DNA of 64,000 nt, taken from positions 1,612,001-1,676,000 of the forward strand of contig NZ_AP017929.1 of NCBI RefSeq assembly GCF_002370355.1, given 5' to 3'. Origin of the DNA: Latilactobacillus sakei subsp. sakei DSM 20017 = JCM 1157 (GTDB lineage Bacteria; Bacillota; Bacilli; Lactobacillales; Lactobacillaceae). Below, one piece after another: positions 25,885 to 37,160 of this stretch. Within the stretch, counting starts at the first letter, position 1; each line of letters begins with the position of its first letter. The notes under the pieces are model-generated. The model saw nothing but the letters and a program-made list of their open reading frames with translations, did no database searches and was not told the DNA's origin. A program made the position numbers and the translations under genes.

Positions 25885-26589
25885 TTAAGCAATACCAGCT
25901 TCCAATGCAACCGTTATCATTTCGTTAAACGATTTTTCGCGTTCTTCAGCTGAGGTTTCTTCTCCTGTAATGATGTGATTACTAATCGTCAACACGGCTA
26001 ATGCCTGGACGTTAAACTTCGCTGCCAACATATAAAGTGCCGCGGCTTCCATTTCAGAACCTAAAACACCATATTGGATTAGCTTTTGTCGATCAATTTC
26101 ATCGTTGTAAAAACGATCCTCTGACAAGATATTACCAACCTTAACCGCAATTCGTGCTTGTTGGGCTGCTTGGTAAGCCTTCATTAAGAGTTTAAAATCA
26201 GCCGTCGGTGCATAATACAATCCGGCACCAAATGTATTTTGAATAATAGCAGAATCTGTACTTGCGGATTGGGCAATCACAACGTCTCTGACGTGAACAT
26301 CAGTCCCTAATCCGCCACAAGTGCCAACGCGGATTAACCGTTTAACACCATAAAATTGAATTAATTCATTAGCGTAAATTGAGATGGATGGAATCCCCAT
26401 ACCAGAAGCTTGGACTGAAATGGCTTGTCCTTTGTAATAACCAGTATAACCAAATGCATTCCGAATTGTATTATAGCGGTGCACATCTGTTAAAAACGTT
26501 TCAGCGATATATTTAGCGCGCAATGGATCACCAGGCAATAAAACAGTTTCCGCAATATCCCCTTGTTGGGCTTCAATATGTGTACTCAT
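25885..26589 (-). CDS. deoD: Purine-nucleoside phosphorylase, DeoD type
   Basis: Cleaves purine (deoxy)nucleosides with phosphate. The 234 aa match the hexameric DeoD family: [25 protein letters not shown], and the C-terminal base-recognition segment [11 protein letters not shown]...[16 protein letters not shown] precedes the ATG. It supplies ribose-1-phosphate to DeoB. Confidence 0.95.
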   Translation of the reverse strand: MSTHIEAQQGDIAETVLLPGDPLRAKYIAETFLTDVHRYNTIRNAFGYTGYYKGQAISVQASGMGIPSISIYANELIQFYGVKRLIRVGTCGGLGTDVHVRDVVIAQSASTDSAIIQNTFGAGLYYAPTADFKLLMKAYQAAQQARIAVKVGNILSEDRFYNDEIDRQKLIQYGVLGSEMEAAALYMLAAKFNVQALAVLTISNHIITGEETSAEEREKSFNEMITVALEAGIA

Positions 26590-26605
26590 AGAAATAACGC
26601 CTCCA

Positions 26606-27796
26606 TTATTTTAATTGTGTTAAAAAGCTTGTACCAACTTCTCCTGCTGGACAATCAAAGTTTTCTAAAATCGTCGCCCCTAAATCGGCAAAAGTTGATC
26701 GAACGCCAAGTGATTGATTCCCTGCTAAACGAGATGAATAAGCTAACAATGGGACGTATTCACGCGTATGATCAGTCCCTCTGAAACCAGGATCGTTGCC
26801 ATGGTCAGCAGTGATGAGTAACAAGTCATCGGGTTTTAAAACAGCTAGTAATTCGCCTAATTGTTGATCAAATGCCATTAAAGCGGCCCCGTACCCTTCT
26901 GGATTACGGCGATGACCATACATCGCATCAAAATCAACTAAATTTGTAAAACTAAATCCGGTGAAATCGGTTTGTGCATTTTTGATGGTTTGGACCATTC
27001 CATCGTGATTACTTTCTGTATGGACACCGCTTGTAATCCCTTTACCAGAAAAGATATCATTAATCTTACCCACTGCAAGGACATCCAAGCCAGCTGCCTT
27101 CAAACGATCCATATCAGTCGTCCCAGTTGGTTCTAATGTATAATCATGCCGATCTGAGGTCCGTTCAAAATGGTCTTTGTCTTGCCCCTTAAACGGACGT
27201 GCGATGACGCGGCCAATTCGGTATGGCTTTTCAATTGTTATTTGCCGGGCATATTCGCAAATTCGATATAATTCCTCAAGCGCAATGACCGCTTCATTAG
27301 CGGCAATTTGTAAGACGGAATCGCCTGATGTATAAACAATTAAAGCGCCTGTTGCGAGTTGTTCTTCGCCATAATCCCGAATCACATCAGTGCCTGAATA
27401 GGGCCGATTAACAATTACGGAACGACCACTAAAAGCAGCTAGTTTTTGAATTAATTCGTTGGGAAAGCCATTGGGGAAAAAGCCAAGTGGTTCTTTAACT
27501 GGTAAACCCATCATTTCCCAATGACCATCCATACTATCTTTACCAACTGAAGTTTCTTGCATCTTACCAAAATAACCCAAAGCTGGTTGCGCCGCAGGGA
27601 CACCCTTAATCGGATCAGATGCACGAATATTACCTAATCCTAATTTTTGTAAGTTAGGTAACTTAAATTGTTCACCGTAAAACGCACCAATATGCCCAAG
27701 TGTGTCGGCACCGACATCATTAAAGTTAGCAGCATCACTCGCTTCACCAATACCAGCTGAATCTAAGACAACTGTAAAAACCCGTTTGAATTGCAT
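26606..27796 (-). CDS. deoB: Phosphopentomutase
   Basis: Interconverts (deoxy)ribose-1- and 5-phosphate. 396-aa member of the alkaline phosphatase superfamily with [18 protein letters not shown] (metal ligand Asp), [13 protein letters not shown] and the metal-binding [21 protein letters not shown]. Its length fits. It lies 15 bases after deoC and 16 before deoD. Confidence 0.96.
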   Translation of the reverse strand: MQFKRVFTVVLDSAGIGEASDAANFNDVGADTLGHIGAFYGEQFKLPNLQKLGLGNIRASDPIKGVPAAQPALGYFGKMQETSVGKDSMDGHWEMMGLPVKEPLGFFPNGFPNELIQKLAAFSGRSVIVNRPYSGTDVIRDYGEEQLATGALIVYTSGDSVLQIAANEAVIALEELYRICEYARQITIEKPYRIGRVIARPFKGQDKDHFERTSDRHDYTLEPTGTTDMDRLKAAGLDVLAVGKINDIFSGKGITSGVHTESNHDGMVQTIKNAQTDFTGFSFTNLVDFDAMYGHRRNPEGYGAALMAFDQQLGELLAVLKPDDLLLITADHGNDPGFRGTDHTREYVPLLAYSSRLAGNQSLGVRSTFADLGATILENFDCPAGEVGTSFLTQLK

Positions 27797-27811
27797 ATTT
27801 GCTCGCTCCTT

Positions 27812-28462
27812 TTATTTACTGTTCATGATTTTAACACCGGCACTTGCGCCTAATCGATTTGCACCAGCTGCAATCATTGCTTCAGCATCTTCTTTTGAAT
27901 GAATACCGCCAGATGCCTTAACCCCTAACCGATCGCCAACAACTGAACGCATTAAAGTAACATCTGCAACCGTTGCGCCACCAGTCGAGAAACCAGTTGA
28001 TGTTTTAACAAAATCAGCACCCGCTTTTTCAGATAATTCACAAGCACGTCGTTTTTCCTCATCCGATAATAGACAAGTTTCAATAATAACCTTCACGTGT
28101 TTTTGAGCAGCATGGCCTGCTTTGACAACGGCTTGAATATCACTTAGCACTTGTTCATCGTGACCCGCTTTCAATTCACCAACATTGATGACCATGTCTA
28201 ATTCATCAGCGCCATTTTCAATGGCATCTTGTGCTTCAAAAACTTTAGTAGCTGTCGTTGTTGCACCCAAAGGAAAGCCAATAACAGTCACAACTTTAAC
28301 ATCGCTATCTTGAAGTGCCTCACTAGCACGCTTCACCCAATATGGATTTAAACAAACAGATGCAAATTGATATGTTTTTGCTTCTGCGATAATTTGGTCT
28401 ACTTGAGTCATTGTTGCCTCAGGTTTTAATAATGTATGATCGATATATTTTGCTAAGTTCAT
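27812..28462 (-). CDS. deoC: Deoxyribose-phosphate aldolase
   Basis: Splits deoxyribose-5-phosphate to glyceraldehyde-3-phosphate and acetaldehyde. 216-aa TIM barrel with [10 protein letters not shown], the Schiff-base lysine region [13 protein letters not shown] and [10 protein letters not shown]. First gene of the deo operon with GGAGG upstream. Deoxynucleosides can thus be used as a carbon source, consistent with life on meat, where nucleosides are abundant. Confidence 0.96.
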   Translation of the reverse strand: MNLAKYIDHTLLKPEATMTQVDQIIAEAKTYQFASVCLNPYWVKRASEALQDSDVKVVTVIGFPLGATTTATKVFEAQDAIENGADELDMVINVGELKAGHDEQVLSDIQAVVKAGHAAQKHVKVIIETCLLSDEEKRRACELSEKAGADFVKTSTGFSTGGATVADVTLMRSVVGDRLGVKASGGIHSKEDAEAMIAAGANRLGASAGVKIMNSK

Positions 28463-28481
28463 AATTAGCGCCTCCTTGTTT

Positions 28482-28495
28482 TGTTAACGCTTTCA
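28482..28495. promoter_or_regulatory. cre site (CcpA) at the deo promoter
   Basis: Reads TGAAAGCGTTAACA on the minus strand, a full match to the cre consensus. It sits 20-33 bases before the deoC ATG, just after a likely promoter (-35 TTTACA, 16-base spacer, -10 TTAAAT, about 28500-28527). Glucose repression of the operon is expected. Confidence 0.8.
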
Positions 28496-28555
28496 ATTTA
28501 ACACCGTTTTGAACATTTGTAAACACATATCTTGAAATTATGTAAAATTCACAAT

Positions 28556-28600
28556 AAAAAAGAAGCGATACCAGAATTATCTTTGGCATCGCTTCTTCTT
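28556..28600 (-). terminator. Terminator after mnmA
   Basis: Stem GAAGCGAT with ATCGCTTC, T6 on the minus strand, shortly after the mnmA stop. Confidence 0.85.
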
Positions 28601-28621
28601 AATATGTCATAGTGCTATTAA

Positions 28622-29776
<1,155 letters not shown>

Positions 29777-29892
29777 TCAAATAGATTCTAGTTTTCTACG
29801 ATTTGAAGGTCGTGAATTCCAGTACTACCATTATAGCAATCCTCGCTCATATTTCAAACCATAACACTCACTTTTCATAAGTAATTGTCAAT

Positions 29893-29936
29893 AAAAAAAG
29901 GAACGCTAACCAATTTTGACCATTGGCAGCGTTCCC
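29893..29936 (-). terminator. Terminator after the DUF1831 gene
   Basis: Stem GGAACGCT(g/a)CCAAT with ATTGG(t/c)AGCGTTCC, followed by T7 on the minus strand. Confidence 0.85.
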
Positions 29937-29948
29937 ATCCTCATTTGA

Positions 29949-30296
29949 TTATGCTTGGGCTACCAAAATATCCCGTTCAATCAAGTGATTAATAATGAAA
30001 TTAAATTGTTCGACGTTTTCAGCGTTCTTTTCATCCTTAAAAATATTAACTGGATATAACCCATCAGCGGAAGTGACCGACATTTTGAGCGTCTTCAATT
30101 CTTTACCAACAGTAATTTTAAGCTTAATCGCTGTATTAAAGGGTGAATTAGGATCAAGGGGCCGTTCCAATTGAAAATTACCATTATTGGTTGGCATGAA
30201 GCCAGTATCTCGTAATGTATATTTCTTAACGGCGTCACTTAACCCATATTGTGTCGTATTGCCTAAAACCGTTGCTGTCTCTTTTAATAAAGCCAT
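29949..30296 (-). CDS. DUF1831 family protein, cysteine-desulfurase associated
   Basis: 115-aa soluble alpha/beta protein. I recognise the DUF1831 family, which in lactobacilli sits between the cysteine desulfurase and mnmA genes; its biochemical role is not established. GGAGG precedes the ATG. The neighbourhood suggests a role in sulfur relay to tRNA. It contains no cysteine, so it is unlikely to carry persulfide itself. Confidence 0.8.
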   Translation of the reverse strand: MALLKETATVLGNTTQYGLSDAVKKYTLRDTGFMPTNNGNFQLERPLDPNSPFNTAIKLKITVGKELKTLKMSVTSADGLYPVNIFKDEKNAENVEQFNFIINHLIERDILVAQA

Positions 30297-30355
30297 CTTG
30301 CTACCTCCATCAACTGATTGATAGTTTCATTTTAGCATAGATGAAGCGGTTGCGC

Positions 30356-31522
30356 CTAGGCTTTACCGGCTTGCTTAGCCAAGTTTTTTTGCACAATTTT
30401 AGTTAATGCGGCACAAAAGGCAGTCACATCTGCTTCAGTTGTCTCAACACCAAAACTAATTCGAATACTTTCGGCAACTCGTGGGCTATCTTCACCGTAC
30501 ATGGCAATTAGAACGTGTGAAGGTTCCAAATCACCTGCAGTACATGCTGACCCACCTGAAATCGCAAAGCCTGCTAAATCAAGGTTCATCTGCAAGACAT
30601 AGGTTGAGACACCCTTAACCCACATATTTAATACGTGGCCCACCATATCGTCACTACCTGCGCCATTGACTTCAAAGTCAATACCGTTTGCTTGAAGGGT
30701 TTCTAAGACTTGTTGTTTGAAACCAGCATACCGAGCGCGATGTTCAGCCTTAACAGCTGGTGTCAATAATTCAACTGCTTTGGCAAACCCAGCAACGGCT
30801 GGAATATTTTCTGTCCCCGCACGGCGTTTCTTTTCTTGTTCGCCACCCATTAAAAATGATGGCAAATGAATCGCGTCATTCACGTACAAGAACCCAATTT
30901 GCTTAGGCCCATTAATCTTGTGTGCTGAAACAGATAACATATCAATCTGATCTTCTTGCACATCGATGTCCAATAAACCATATGCCTGAGTGGCATCTGT
31001 ATGGAACCAGGCATTTGATTCATGAACAAGTTGGCCGATTTCGTGAATTGGCATATGACTGCCAATTTCATTATTGCCCATCATAATCGTTACTAGAATC
31101 GTTTCAGGTGTTAAGGCAGCCCTTAAGTCAGCCAATTCAATAACGCCTTGTGCATTAACGGGTAAATAAACGATATCAAACCCTTGGCTTTCTAAATAAG
31201 CCATTGGTTTTAAAACAGAATGATGTTCAATCGCTGTCGTAATAATCCGTTTACCTTCGTTAGCCCGTTTTTGAGCCGTTTGTAAAATCGCCATGTTATT
31301 ACTTTCAGTTGCACCACTGGTTAAAATAATATCGTTATCCTTCGCATTAATACTTTGCGCTAGAATATGCCGACTTGTATCTAAAACAGTATGTGCTTGA
31401 CGCCCAAAGAAATGGGTGCTAGACGCATTCCCAAAATCTTGGGTCATCTGCGTGGTCATCGTCTCGATTACCTCCGGGGCAATCGGGGTCGTTGCTGCAT
31501 TGTCTAAATAAATATGTTCCAA
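30356..31522 (-). CDS. Cysteine desulfurase (IscS/NifS-like)
   Basis: PLP enzyme that takes sulfur from cysteine. 388 aa. N-terminal YLDNAATTPIAPEV, the PLP lysine in SAHKINGPKQIG (about residue 200) and the persulfide cysteine in GSACTAGDLEPSHVL (about residue 325). The start is TTG with GAGGCG upstream. It probably serves MnmA rather than Fe-S assembly, since no IscU/SufU gene is nearby. Confidence 0.93.
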   Translation of the reverse strand: MEHIYLDNAATTPIAPEVIETMTTQMTQDFGNASSTHFFGRQAHTVLDTSRHILAQSINAKDNDIILTSGATESNNMAILQTAQKRANEGKRIITTAIEHHSVLKPMAYLESQGFDIVYLPVNAQGVIELADLRAALTPETILVTIMMGNNEIGSHMPIHEIGQLVHESNAWFHTDATQAYGLLDIDVQEDQIDMLSVSAHKINGPKQIGFLYVNDAIHLPSFLMGGEQEKKRRAGTENIPAVAGFAKAVELLTPAVKAEHRARYAGFKQQVLETLQANGIDFEVNGAGSDDMVGHVLNMWVKGVSTYVLQMNLDLAGFAISGGSACTAGDLEPSHVLIAMYGEDSPRVAESIRISFGVETTEADVTAFCAALTKIVQKNLAKQAGKA

Positions 31523-31548
31523 AATTTTTCGCCTCGTTTTAAAAAGTA

Positions 31549-31569
31549 TCTATGTTAGTTTAACATAGA
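31549..31569. promoter_or_regulatory. Perfect inverted repeat upstream of the cysteine desulfurase
   Basis: Nine-base arms, TCTATGTTA-GTT-TAACATAGA, ending 27 bases before the TTG start. Position and perfect symmetry suggest an operator or a 5'-leader hairpin; no regulator is recognised. Confidence 0.45.
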
Positions 31570-31604
31570 AGCCACTTTATTAGCGGTAGAAACACTTCAA
31601 AACT

Positions 31605-31634
31605 AAAAAAGACTAGGGTTAGCCCCTAATCTTT
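31605..31634 (-). terminator. Terminator of the lar operon
   Basis: Stem AAAGATTAGGG with CCCTAGTCTTT (one G-U), then T-run on the minus strand, following larE. Confidence 0.8.
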
Positions 31635-31648
31635 TAATATTACTTCAA

Positions 31649-32485
31649 TTATGCGGTCATCAAGGCTGCTTTTTGTTGTTCTGATAGTGATTCATTCATC
31701 CGACCACTCTTGAAACCAGCTAAATCAACAGTGACAAATTCGAACCCAGCTTGTTGTAAAGCTTGGTTGATTTGTTCGCTATGTGTTAAAAAGTCAGCAA
31801 TTTGTGCTTCTGGCACTTCAACACGGGCAATTGATTCGTGGTAGCGAACACGGACCGTTGCAAAACCTAAATCACGCAAGAATTTCTCTGATTGCATGAC
31901 TTGCGCAATCTTGTCTTCTGTTAAGGCTGTGTTATATGGGAAGCGTGAAGAAACTGAACAGCTAGCCACTTTGTTCCAGTTATTCAAGTTTAATTCTTTC
32001 GCTAATTGGCGGACATCAATCTTGTAGAAACCAGCTGTTTGAAGGACACTTTCTGCACCAGCTTCATCACGAGCTCGTAAGCCGGGACGGAAATCACTGT
32101 TGTCATCCATAATCATGCCATCTAAGACGTGATCAAAGCCTTTTTCAGCAGCAATTTGGTTTAATTGTGTGTAGAACATCTTCTTGCTGTAATACCAAGT
32201 TTCTGGTGTGTTATTAGCAATATGTTCATCTGATAAGTAATTTAAAGTGGTTGTTTCAACGTTAGCCCCCATTTCATGTGCTAAGTCGATTGCCTTGTTA
32301 AATTCTTCGTCTGTGAATAATTCTGAGTTAGCAACGACTGCTAAGACATTTTCCTTACCGAGTGTTTCTAAAGCCATTTTTAATACTAATGTGCTATCAA
32401 TCCCACCAGAAAAGGCTACGATTACTTTTTTCATTTGTTGTAAATTGGCAGCCAACATTGCTTTTTTTTCAGATAATGTATTCAT
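31649..32485 (-). CDS. larE: Nickel-pincer cofactor sulfur-transfer protein LarE
   Basis: Donates sulfur to build the pincer nucleotide of lactate racemase. 278 aa of the PP-loop ATPase family: AFSGGIDSTLVLKMAL (PP-loop, about residues 24-39). The single cysteine is Cys176 (ASCSVSSRF), the same number as the sacrificial Cys176 of L. plantarum LarE, which loses its sulfur and becomes dehydroalanine. There is thus no three-cysteine Fe-S type site. Last gene of the operon. Confidence 0.95.
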   Translation of the reverse strand: MNTLSEKKAMLAANLQQMKKVIVAFSGGIDSTLVLKMALETLGKENVLAVVANSELFTDEEFNKAIDLAHEMGANVETTTLNYLSDEHIANNTPETWYYSKKMFYTQLNQIAAEKGFDHVLDGMIMDDNSDFRPGLRARDEAGAESVLQTAGFYKIDVRQLAKELNLNNWNKVASCSVSSRFPYNTALTEDKIAQVMQSEKFLRDLGFATVRVRYHESIARVEVPEAQIADFLTHSEQINQALQQAGFEFVTVDLAGFKSGRMNESLSEQQKAALMTA

Positions 32486-32509
32486 TGTTAAAGACTTCTT
32501 TCTATATAA

Positions 32510-32815
32510 TTAAATTAATTGTTTTAATTCTGATAAACCGTTTTGAATCCGATCAGCATAAGCTAAATCATTGTTATCTAAACTTTTGACAATCATTAAA
32601 TTCAAATCTGTGGCACTATCAACAAAGTGTTTGAATGTTGATTGACCCGCACTTTGTTGTGCGTCATCTAAATCTCCGTATAGTTGTTCCGCTGTTAAGA
32701 GAGCTTGTTGCGCTTCGATAAGACTCGTTGAAATTGTCCCTGGTTGTGACGCATGTGCAGCGACTTCAAATAAATCGACCATCATCGTTTGAGTTTGTTT
32801 AATTTGTTCCCGCAT
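32510..32815 (-). CDS. Unknown small helical protein inside the lar operon
   Basis: 101 aa, not recognised. Predicted all-alpha, acidic and soluble, without cysteine, and with a histidine-poor sequence that argues against a metal carrier. GGAGG lies 8 bases before the ATG. It sits 20 bases after larD and 24 before larE, so it is co-transcribed with lactate-racemase maturation genes. The L. plantarum lar operon, as I know it, has no gene at this place. Confidence 0.75.
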   Translation of the reverse strand: MREQIKQTQTMMVDLFEVAAHASQPGTISTSLIEAQQALLTAEQLYGDLDDAQQSAGQSTFKHFVDSATDLNLMIVKSLDNNDLAYADRIQNGLSELKQLI

Positions 32816-32835
32816 AATTGATTCCTCCGATTAAA

Positions 32836-33549
32836 TTAGATACCAAAGAAGCTCCGCATGAAGAGTGCGGCACATAGACCACCAACAAATGGGGCAATCC
32901 CAGGTACAATAATCCCGTATTGCCAATCTGAGTTAGCTTTATTTTTAATGGGTAAAATAGCGTGCGCAATTCTAGGACCCATATCACGTGCAAGGTTCAT
33001 CGCGAATCCGGTAGGACCGCCCATCCCCATCCCAATTGCCCAAACAAGTAATCCAACAGCAATTGGTGCAATTCCTGGTGTCTTAATTTGTGTAATCGCG
33101 ATGATTGATGAAATGAAAACAAATGTTGCAAAAAATTCAACGAAGAAATTTCGTGGTAAATTACGAATACCAGGGGCTGTTGAGAAGATGTTCCGAACAG
33201 CGACTGGATCGACGTTGCCTTCTGAAGCTTTGAATTCGTCGGCGTACATAATGTAGACAATGATAGCACCGACAATCCCACCTAATACTTCAGCAACTGA
33301 ATAAGGAATGAACATTGCCCATGAGATATTGCCTAAAACGCATTGTGCTAGTACCATCGCTGGGTTAATTGAGACATCCCCGAAGATGAATAAGGCTACT
33401 GTAATCCCGAAGCCCCAAGTTGTGATTGCAAATAAATGACCTGAGCCACGATATTTTGATCCTTTTAGGACTTCATCACTATGAACCCCAACCCCGAAAA
33501 TGATCATGAGCGCTGTGCCCATGAATTCTGCTAATAACTGATGAACCAT
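32836..33549 (-). CDS. larD: Aquaglyceroporin-type lactic acid channel LarD
   Basis: 237-aa MIP-family channel with six membrane spans. First pore motif NPA (SINPAMVLAQ), second changed to NLA (FAMNLARDMGPR). In L. plantarum the corresponding lar-operon protein conducts lactic acid across the membrane, allowing the internal racemase to act on external lactate. GGAGG precedes the ATG. General GlpF function is the alternative, but position in the operon favours LarD. Confidence 0.92.
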   Translation of the reverse strand: MVHQLLAEFMGTALMIIFGVGVHSDEVLKGSKYRGSGHLFAITTWGFGITVALFIFGDVSINPAMVLAQCVLGNISWAMFIPYSVAEVLGGIVGAIIVYIMYADEFKASEGNVDPVAVRNIFSTAPGIRNLPRNFFVEFFATFVFISSIIAITQIKTPGIAPIAVGLLVWAIGMGMGGPTGFAMNLARDMGPRIAHAILPIKNKANSDWQYGIIVPGIAPFVGGLCAALFMRSFFGI

Positions 33550-33580
33550 AAATAAATTCCTCCAAATAATGACTATTTTA

Positions 33581-33694
33581 AACGTGCTTTTGCCAGTAGC
33601 TTGCTGTGCTTTGCTACATCAGACAAATTACCGACTTTGTCGGCAATTCATCTGATTAGTTAAATGCTCTCAAGCTACCCACTGGCAACGCACT
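33581..33694. repeat. Long-hairpin intergenic element, copy 3 (larC-larD)
   Basis: Fills the gap between larC and larD and starts one base after the larC stop. Outer stems GCCAGT/ACTGGC and TAGCTTG/CAAGCTA differ in sequence from other copies but pair fully. Internal loop CTGTGC opposite TGCTCT and apical stem CCGAC/GTCGG are present. It has the conserved ends AACGTGC and GCACT. Confidence 0.85.
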
Positions 33695-33695
33695 T

Positions 33696-34970
33696 TTATT
33701 TTAATTGCTGATAAACAGCGAGATAAACTTGATTAAGCGCCACGTCGTAGGCCTTAGCGGCTGCTAAGCAGTCGTCAAACTCCGGCGTATATTTTTCAAT
33801 ATCGTCGTAATTAACTACTTTGACCCGAATATCACCATAACTCGTTGTGACGGTCATAAAATGACGTGGCATGATGGTGCGCCCCATTGTCTGGTAACGC
33901 ACGCCAACGGTTGATGTATGTTTCAAGATCAGATAAGTAATGGCTTGCTGATCGGCTGGATGAATCATGACCGTTAGTTTGATAGCTGGCCGATTTTTCT
34001 TCATCTGAATAGGACTGAAAAAGGCATCGAGCGCCCCATTATCCATCAATAAATCCAAAACCGGCGCTAAACTTTCCGCTGACTGATCATCAATGTTGGC
34101 CTCCAACACTAATATCTGGTCTGCCTTTTCTTCAACAACCCGTTGGCTTAGTTTTTTTTCGCACAACATCACACGTAACGCATTGAGTTGTGGTGTTTCC
34201 CGATTACCAAAGCCATAACCAACTTTAGTAATCGTTTGATTGTCTGGAATTGGACAGAATTGATCGACAATCGTCTTGACAATGCCCATTCCCGTTGGTG
34301 TAATCAATTCCGTATGAATCTCTGGGTTTTGCTTAATCGGAATCGCACTGCCCACTCGCATTTGCATCACAGCTGGTACCGGAACAGGCATCATTCCATG
34401 GGCCACTTTGATAAAGCCACTGCCATCCGTTAATTCGGATGAATAAACTTGATCGACTGCCAATAATTCGAGTGCGACAAACGCACCGACAATATCAACA
34501 ATTGAATCAAGCGCACCAACTTCATGAAAATGGACGTCACTTAGCGGCAATTCGTGAACGATCGCTTCTGATTTGGCAATTTCCGTAAAAACTTGTTTAG
34601 CATTGGTTTTAACATAATTACTTAAATCACTGTGATCAATGATGGCTTCGATGTCCTTTAAATGCCGAACTTCATCGCCATGGCTATGTGTGTGCCCATC
34701 TGCATGTTGGTGTGGATGATCATGATGATGAGTTGATGTGGTTTCAATAAAGCCTTCATCCTTGTGCACGGTTTCTGGCAAATGAACATCAAAATCGGTC
34801 CCATAGATACTGCTTTTAGCGATCCGCTGGGCATGCAAGTGGTAACCAGTCACATTTAACTTGGCCAATTCGGTCTCAAATTGCTTGAAATCAACCCCTA
34901 AATCGAGTAATGCGCCAATAAACATGTCACCACTAATCCCTGAAAAAGCGTCTAAATAAAGTGTTCTCAT
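33696..34970 (-). CDS. larC: Nickel insertion protein LarC, uninterrupted
   Basis: CTP-dependent cyclometallase that inserts nickel into the pincer cofactor. 424 aa in one open frame: N-terminal [19 protein letters not shown], a histidine-rich stretch (about residues 80-105, [10 protein letters not shown]...HTHSHGDE) probably binding nickel, then the C-terminal catalytic half. In L. plantarum the two halves (LarC1/LarC2) are joined by ribosomal frameshifting; here no shift is needed. The ATG overlaps the larB stop (ATGA). Confidence 0.95.
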   Translation of the reverse strand: MRTLYLDAFSGISGDMFIGALLDLGVDFKQFETELAKLNVTGYHLHAQRIAKSSIYGTDFDVHLPETVHKDEGFIETTSTHHHDHPHQHADGHTHSHGDEVRHLKDIEAIIDHSDLSNYVKTNAKQVFTEIAKSEAIVHELPLSDVHFHEVGALDSIVDIVGAFVALELLAVDQVYSSELTDGSGFIKVAHGMMPVPVPAVMQMRVGSAIPIKQNPEIHTELITPTGMGIVKTIVDQFCPIPDNQTITKVGYGFGNRETPQLNALRVMLCEKKLSQRVVEEKADQILVLEANIDDQSAESLAPVLDLLMDNGALDAFFSPIQMKKNRPAIKLTVMIHPADQQAITYLILKHTSTVGVRYQTMGRTIMPRHFMTVTTSYGDIRVKVVNYDDIEKYTPEFDDCLAAAKAYDVALNQVYLAVYQQLK

Positions 34971-35749
34971 TTGTCATCCTCCGTCTCACTTAAATGATTG
35001 ATCATACTTGCTGAGTAACCGGCGCCAAAACCATTATCGACATTGACGACCGTAATGCCTGAAGCACAACTATTGAGCATCGTCATCAGCGCTGTTAGTC
35101 CACCAAAGTTCGTTCCATAACCGATGCTAGTGGGGACGGCAATCAGTGGTTTTTCAATCAACCCACCAACAACACTGGCTAAGGCGCCTTCCATGCCAGC
35201 GACCACAATCACGACCTGGGCCTCACGAATCTCATCTAAATGTTCAAAAAGACGATGAATGCCAGCAACCCCGACATCATAAATTCGTTTTACTTGGTTA
35301 CCGTAAACCTCTGCGGTAACGGCCGCTTCTTCGGCAACTGCCATATCGGAAGTGCCGGCCGTCACAACAGCAATATAATGCTCAGTTTGTTCTACTGGCG
35401 TTAACATTAAAGTGACACACTGGGCTAATTCATCATAATGGGCGGTTGGTTCGGCAACTCTAATTACCGCATACTTTTGGGGGGATACTCTCGTACAGAG
35501 AATATTTTCAGCATGCCGTTTTAAAGAGCCGATAATGCCAATAATTTGGTCGGCCGTCTTACCGGCACCATAGATTACTTCCGGATAGCCATTACGTTTT
35601 TGGCGACTTAAATCGACCTTGGCAAAGCCTAAATCATCTATGGTCTGTTCATGCGCTAGCTGCTTGGTGGCCTCTTTTACACTGACTTTTTGGTTTGCAA
35701 CGGCTTCTAATAGCTGTTGTAGCTCATTTGTTGTGTCCAAACTACTCAT
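34967..35749 (-). CDS. larB: Pincer cofactor carboxylase/hydrolase LarB
   Basis: Carboxylates nicotinic acid adenine dinucleotide and cleaves its phosphoanhydride, the first step of nickel-pincer cofactor synthesis. 260 aa. The C-terminal half is PurE-like ([20 protein letters not shown]), and the C-terminal [14 protein letters not shown] carries the cysteine that forms the NaAD adduct in L. plantarum LarB. It lies 11 bases after larA and overlaps larC by 4 bases. Confidence 0.95.
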   Translation of the reverse strand: MSSLDTTNELQQLLEAVANQKVSVKEATKQLAHEQTIDDLGFAKVDLSRQKRNGYPEVIYGAGKTADQIIGIIGSLKRHAENILCTRVSPQKYAVIRVAEPTAHYDELAQCVTLMLTPVEQTEHYIAVVTAGTSDMAVAEEAAVTAEVYGNQVKRIYDVGVAGIHRLFEHLDEIREAQVVIVVAGMEGALASVVGGLIEKPLIAVPTSIGYGTNFGGLTALMTMLNSCASGITVVNVDNGFGAGYSASMINHLSETEDDK

Positions 35750-35760
35750 TCTTTCTATTG

Positions 35761-37035
35761 TTATTTCACAATAACCCCTAAACCATCAGGGATTACAGTC
35801 ACTTTTGCGTCCACACCTTCAATTGCATAGGCTCGTTCTAAGGCAGCATCTAAACTAGTTGCCAGTTCCATATGCATATCGGTAATTAATTGAGGATCAA
35901 CTAAATCTGATACGAAAATCACGTGATGTTGCACTAAAATTCGAGCTAAAATTTGTGACGTCCATTGATCGGGCACCGTTTCAAGCCGTGGTGTGTTAAT
36001 TGCTTGGTCTAAGAATTCCTTTGGATCTTTAACGTCGGCAATATTATGGTAGAAACCATCGCCACCATGACCATCACGTGCACCAGCGACCATAATAATT
36101 ACGCCACCTTGTTTATTCGTGGCTTCAGCAGCAGTCATCCCTTTGACCGCTTGGTAGATATTTTGATCAAGTGGATAACCACCGTTGGTTGAAATTGCGA
36201 TGTCACAATCAATTTTGTCGACTTCTGATAGACTTTCAACGAAGTCACAGCCTTTTTTGTGCGCCGTTTCTAAATTACCGGCAAAAGAACCGATGATATG
36301 TTTATCTTCATCCAAAACAACATTCAAAATAAATTTAAGACCGGCTGTTTTAGCAGCGTAAACCATATCCTTGTGGACTGGATTATGCATTAAGTTCCCA
36401 GTTCTTGAATAATGGGAATTGATAAATTCACCTGAGTGGTTGGCCATAATTGTTTTGTATGACGCCACACCCGGTAGAATTGATTTCCGACCGCCTGAAA
36501 AACCGGCAAAGAAATGAGATTCAATGAAACCTTCTGAAATTAACAAGTCAGCTTCAACAGCAATTTTATTGATAATACAATCGCCACCTGAAGGTAATTG
36601 GCCAATTTTAACCACTGAACTATCATCAGTTGAGATGTGCATGACGATTTCTTCATTAGCAACGATTTCTTCACCATACTTATTGACGAGTTCTTCGTGC
36701 GTTGAAGGCCGGTGAAATCCGGTGGCCACCAAAATGCGAATGCGTGCATCAGGTGCCACTGAACGAATCCGTCTTAATAAAATAGGCGTCATAATATGTG
36801 AAGGTACTGGTCGGGTGTGGTCAGAACTGATGATGACAATGTTCTTCTTTCCCTTCGCCAATTCTTCCAACTTCGGACTATCAATAGGATTATCCAATGA
36901 CTGTTCAACTGTTTCGGCCTCACTCAATGGATTTTGATAAGTGGCTGCTTGAGAAACCAACTTGCCGGCAAAATTAGCATCTGCAATATTAGCCGTAATA
37001 ATTTTTTGATCGTAAGGTAATTTTATAGCTACCAA
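35761..37035 (-). CDS. larA: Lactate racemase (nickel-pincer enzyme)
   Basis: Interconverts L- and D-lactate. 424 aa. Catalytic residues fall at the same numbers as in L. plantarum LarA: Arg75 (SSDHTRP), His108 (TGFHRPS), His174 (IESHFF), Lys184 that binds the cofactor (SGGRKSI), His200 that ligates nickel (ANHSG), Gln295 and Lys298 (YQAVKG). The start is a TTG with AAAGGAAG upstream, in line with the L. plantarum N-terminus. First gene of the leftward operon. Confidence 0.97.
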   Translation of the reverse strand: MVAIKLPYDQKIITANIADANFAGKLVSQAATYQNPLSEAETVEQSLDNPIDSPKLEELAKGKKNIVIISSDHTRPVPSHIMTPILLRRIRSVAPDARIRILVATGFHRPSTHEELVNKYGEEIVANEEIVMHISTDDSSVVKIGQLPSGGDCIINKIAVEADLLISEGFIESHFFAGFSGGRKSILPGVASYKTIMANHSGEFINSHYSRTGNLMHNPVHKDMVYAAKTAGLKFILNVVLDEDKHIIGSFAGNLETAHKKGCDFVESLSEVDKIDCDIAISTNGGYPLDQNIYQAVKGMTAAEATNKQGGVIIMVAGARDGHGGDGFYHNIADVKDPKEFLDQAINTPRLETVPDQWTSQILARILVQHHVIFVSDLVDPQLITDMHMELATSLDAALERAYAIEGVDAKVTVIPDGLGVIVK

Positions 37036-37160
37036 ACTGTAGGACTTCCTTTCTCGGTTCTAAATTAACGCTTAAAAAAGCTACGCTCATAGTTATACAG
37101 ATTTTCTGAAAAGAATGCGGTATAATTTATAGACAACATTAAACGTTACAAAAGGAAGGC

